Positions 61,619-64,000 of a stretch of DNA of 64,000 bases are shown here, piece after piece. A program made the position numbers and the translations under genes. The notes beneath the pieces were generated by a model. It was not told the origin of the DNA and did not search any database. It was given only the letters and a program-made list of their open reading frames with translations. Source of the DNA: Calendula officinalis (Eukaryota > Streptophyta > Magnoliopsida > Asterales > Asteraceae). The stretch spans positions 4,792,001-4,856,000 of the forward strand of contig OY970823.1 in assembly GCA_963853835.1 (NCBI GenBank), read 5' to 3'. Each line of letters begins with the position of its first letter. Position 1 is the first letter of the stretch.

Positions 61619-63070
61619 TTTATATATTCATTAAATGATTTTGTTTATGGGGTCTAAAACCAATGCATCTTACGAGACTATTTTGTCTCACGTGCTACAT
61701 TTAGTTTTGTGGCTATGTATTCAGGTACAGGTTTGAAGTGATAGAAGGTTGCACTAGAAGTGGCCTATAGATGTTTAGCTTGGGAGCTCATAGGTAGATC
61801 CCGTTTGCCTATGGTTTTGATATACTTAGTGACACCGTATTTTTGTAAACTCTGATAAAGGTTTTAAAGTTTTTTTGTTAAACTGTATTTGGACAATATG
61901 TCAACGATTGGGAAAAGATGTATTTTAAATGATTTAAATGATGTTTTAAAAATACGGGTGTTACAATTTATGTGCACAGTTAGTCAACATATGATGATAC
62001 ATCCATGCCTACGAAACACTTAAGGGTCACACCGGTGAGTGCATGTAATACGAGCAAGATATGCAATGATACTACGAAGAGGAATGATTCATAATAGTCA
62101 TTATGAAACAGTTAAGTATTAAGTTAAGTTTAACTTATTACTAGATTAGTTTCACTAACTAATTAATACAAGTACTTATACATTTACTAGTTGAGTAAAT
62201 ATACAATGTGTTAATTATAGATTATCCATAATATGATTTAAAGTTATTAAATCATATAGTAATTGGATAATATTGTTGTATAAATTATATAAAGGTTCTT
62301 ATATAATTAATTATTAAAAGTATAAATACAAGTATATAATTCGTGTATATGGGTACCGAATTATTAGTGTATTAATAATAGACATTTAATAGTTAAGTGC
62401 AACAATAATAAACTAGTTAAACTATAAGGGATGGAAATGTTAAAAGGAAGTTTAATTACAGATCTAATATTAATTAAACTAGAGGGTTCTAAGCGCAACT
62501 TATTTGTATATAAATAAGAGGCTTAGGGTAACCCTAAAACCCCTTACACCCCCACACGATATCTTCCCTCTCCTCCCTCTTGGCTTTGGCCGAAACTACA
62601 CACAACACAAGTCTTGTGTTCTTCGTGTTCTTCAAGTATTGAAGAACAAGTTCATTTCTTAGATCAACTAGAAGATTGCTCGTCGTGTTCATCATCAGTG
62701 GACTAATTTTAAGCATTAACCAAGGTATGATTCACGGAACACCCTTTCTTCCTCTCCTCTTGTTTGATCGAACGAGAACACCAAGAACCCTAGGATTCTT
62801 GGTGAGTGTTCGACGAACACACACAAGCATTGTGTGTGTTCGATTTTTTCGTACAATGTTTCTTTCTTGTTAATCTAATCTAGATTTCCGACATCCCAAT
62901 CCTTTAGGGTTTAAGGATTAGGTTTAATCTCACTTCCGCTTTTAGGGATTAAATCAACTAGTTGGTTTTAACCGGTTAAGAACAAGTTCATGTTCTGGGT
63001 CAGTATGGTCGAACCAAGTGTACTAGGTGGTTAACCCAAGTGGTCGATCAGGGTACAGTGAAACCCTTCA

Positions 63071-63237
63071 ATATTAACTCATGTATTATTCCACACTGGA
63101 CATAGATACAGAATTATTATTGCATCATTACTTATTCATTTCGTTCGTGTTGATTACTTAATGACTTTTACAATTTTACTTGTAACCTTATCACTGATCT
63201 AGTCATTCCTATTTAACTAAAGACATAAGACAATTAT
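63071..63237 (-). repeat. Inverted internal fragment of TR-GAG family (copy 3)
   Basis: The plus strand matches the plus strand of 4927-5095 (TATTATTCC, CATAGATACAGAATTATTA, TCGTTCGTGTTGATTACTTA, ACTAAAGACATAAGAC). It is therefore in the same orientation as copy 1 and opposite to the LTRs on both sides. Confidence 0.75.
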
Positions 63238-64000
63238 TGAAGGAATTATGTGCACAGTCAGTCAACCTATGATGATACATCCATGCCTACAAAACACTTA
63301 AGGGTCACACCGGTGAGTGCATGTAATACGAGCAAGATAAGCAATGATACTACGAAGAGGAATGATTCATAATAGTCATTATGAATCAGTTAAGTATTAA
63401 GTTAAGTTTAACTTATAACTAGATTAGTTTAACTAACTAATTAATACAAGTTGTTGTACATTTACTCGTTGAGTAAATATACAATGTGTTAATTATAGAT
63501 TATCCATGATATGATTTAAAGCTATTAAATCATATAAAGGTTATTATATAATTAACTATTAAAAGTATAAATACAAGTATATAATTCGTGTGTATGGGTA
63601 CCGAATTATTAGTATGTTAATACTAGACATTTAGTAGTTAAGTGCAACAATAGTAAACTAGTTAAACTATAAGGGATGGAAGTGTTAAAATGAAGTTTAA
63701 TTAAAGTTCTAATATTAATTAAACTAGAAGGGTTCTAAGCGTAACTTATTTGTATATAAATAAGAGGCTTAGGGTAACCCTAAACCCCTTGATCATTCAC
63801 ACGAAATACTTCCTCCTTCCCTCTCCTTGGCTTCGGCCGAAACACACCCATGAACACCAAGTTTGGTGTTCTTCGTTCTTCGTGTTCTTCAAGTCTTGAA
63901 GATCCAAGTTCATTGCTTAGATCAACTAGAAGATCGCTCGACTTGTTCATCATCAGTGGATCTATCTTAAGCAATCAACAAGGTATGTTTTGGGAAACCC
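63238..64000 (+). repeat. LTR of TR-GAG family copy 4 (runs off window)
   Basis: Starts TGAAGGAATTATGTGCACAG and is colinear with the LTR at 61971-62700. 763 bp of an expected about 1.1 kb are present. No PPT precedes it, so it is either the 5' LTR of an element beyond the window or a solo LTR. Confidence 0.8.

Overview
This window is plant nuclear DNA, most likely from a eudicot and quite possibly Asteraceae. The reasons are: A+T-rich intergenic sequence, GT-AG introns, plant Copia and chromovirus-type retrotransposons, RPA-carrying Helitrons, Stowaway-like MITEs, and a Copia extra-ORF family that I recall as very common in Asteraceae genomes. The family placement is from memory and is only moderately secure. 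Apart from one host gene, nearly everything is transposable-element sequence, much of it nested.

Positions 1-24044 hold two diverged Copia elements of the type that carries an additional long ORF 3' of pol (Sirevirus-like layout), lying in opposite orientation. Element A (minus strand, 1-19163) has a partial 3' LTR, the extra ORF, RNase H/RT, integrase, protease, gag, a PBS and a truncated 5' LTR. Its extra ORF is split by an 8.3-kb LTR element (3013-11309, TSD GAGTA) that codes only for Gag (TR-GAG type). Its gag is split by a small MITE (17121-17287). Element B (plus strand, 19164-24044) keeps only the end of RNase H, the extra ORF with three in-frame stops, a PPT and an intact 3' LTR. A short motif, ACTACTGAT in either orientation, is scattered through LTRs, spacers and coding parts of both elements.

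Positions 24045-26979 contain the only apparently intact host gene, a three-exon group-3 LEA protein gene on the minus strand (24874-26241). Its promoter has a cluster of ACGT/ABRE cores, which suggests ABA and dehydration regulation.

Positions 26980-38166 form a complete Helitron. It starts with TC, ends with a hairpin plus CTAG, and sits between A and T. It carries an RPA70-like gene and a Rep/helicase gene, both decayed, plus a divergent unknown small ORF. Positions 38167-41030 are A+T-rich with two Stowaway-like MITEs, one of them nested in a 1.07-kb foldback element.

Positions 41031-50780 hold remnants of another Copia-like 3' region (minus strand) and a degenerate Ty3/gypsy element (plus strand). 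The gypsy 3' LTR begins at 47494 and is interrupted by a 1.18-kb foldback element inside a TA microsatellite (48316-49496). That element contains about 24 copies of a short palindrome spaced about 32 bp apart.

Positions 50830-64000 are a nest built on relatives of the TR-GAG element. A second copy (plus strand) is interrupted by an LTR-like block (51838-54405). Its 3' LTR is interrupted by a TGTAAC...GTTACA solo LTR (55274-61965, TSD ATTTA), which was itself invaded by a second Helitron (57174-61476). That Helitron contains a Copia solo LTR (58739-59471, TSD GATAG). After 63070 come an inverted internal fragment of the same family and the start of another LTR that runs off the window.
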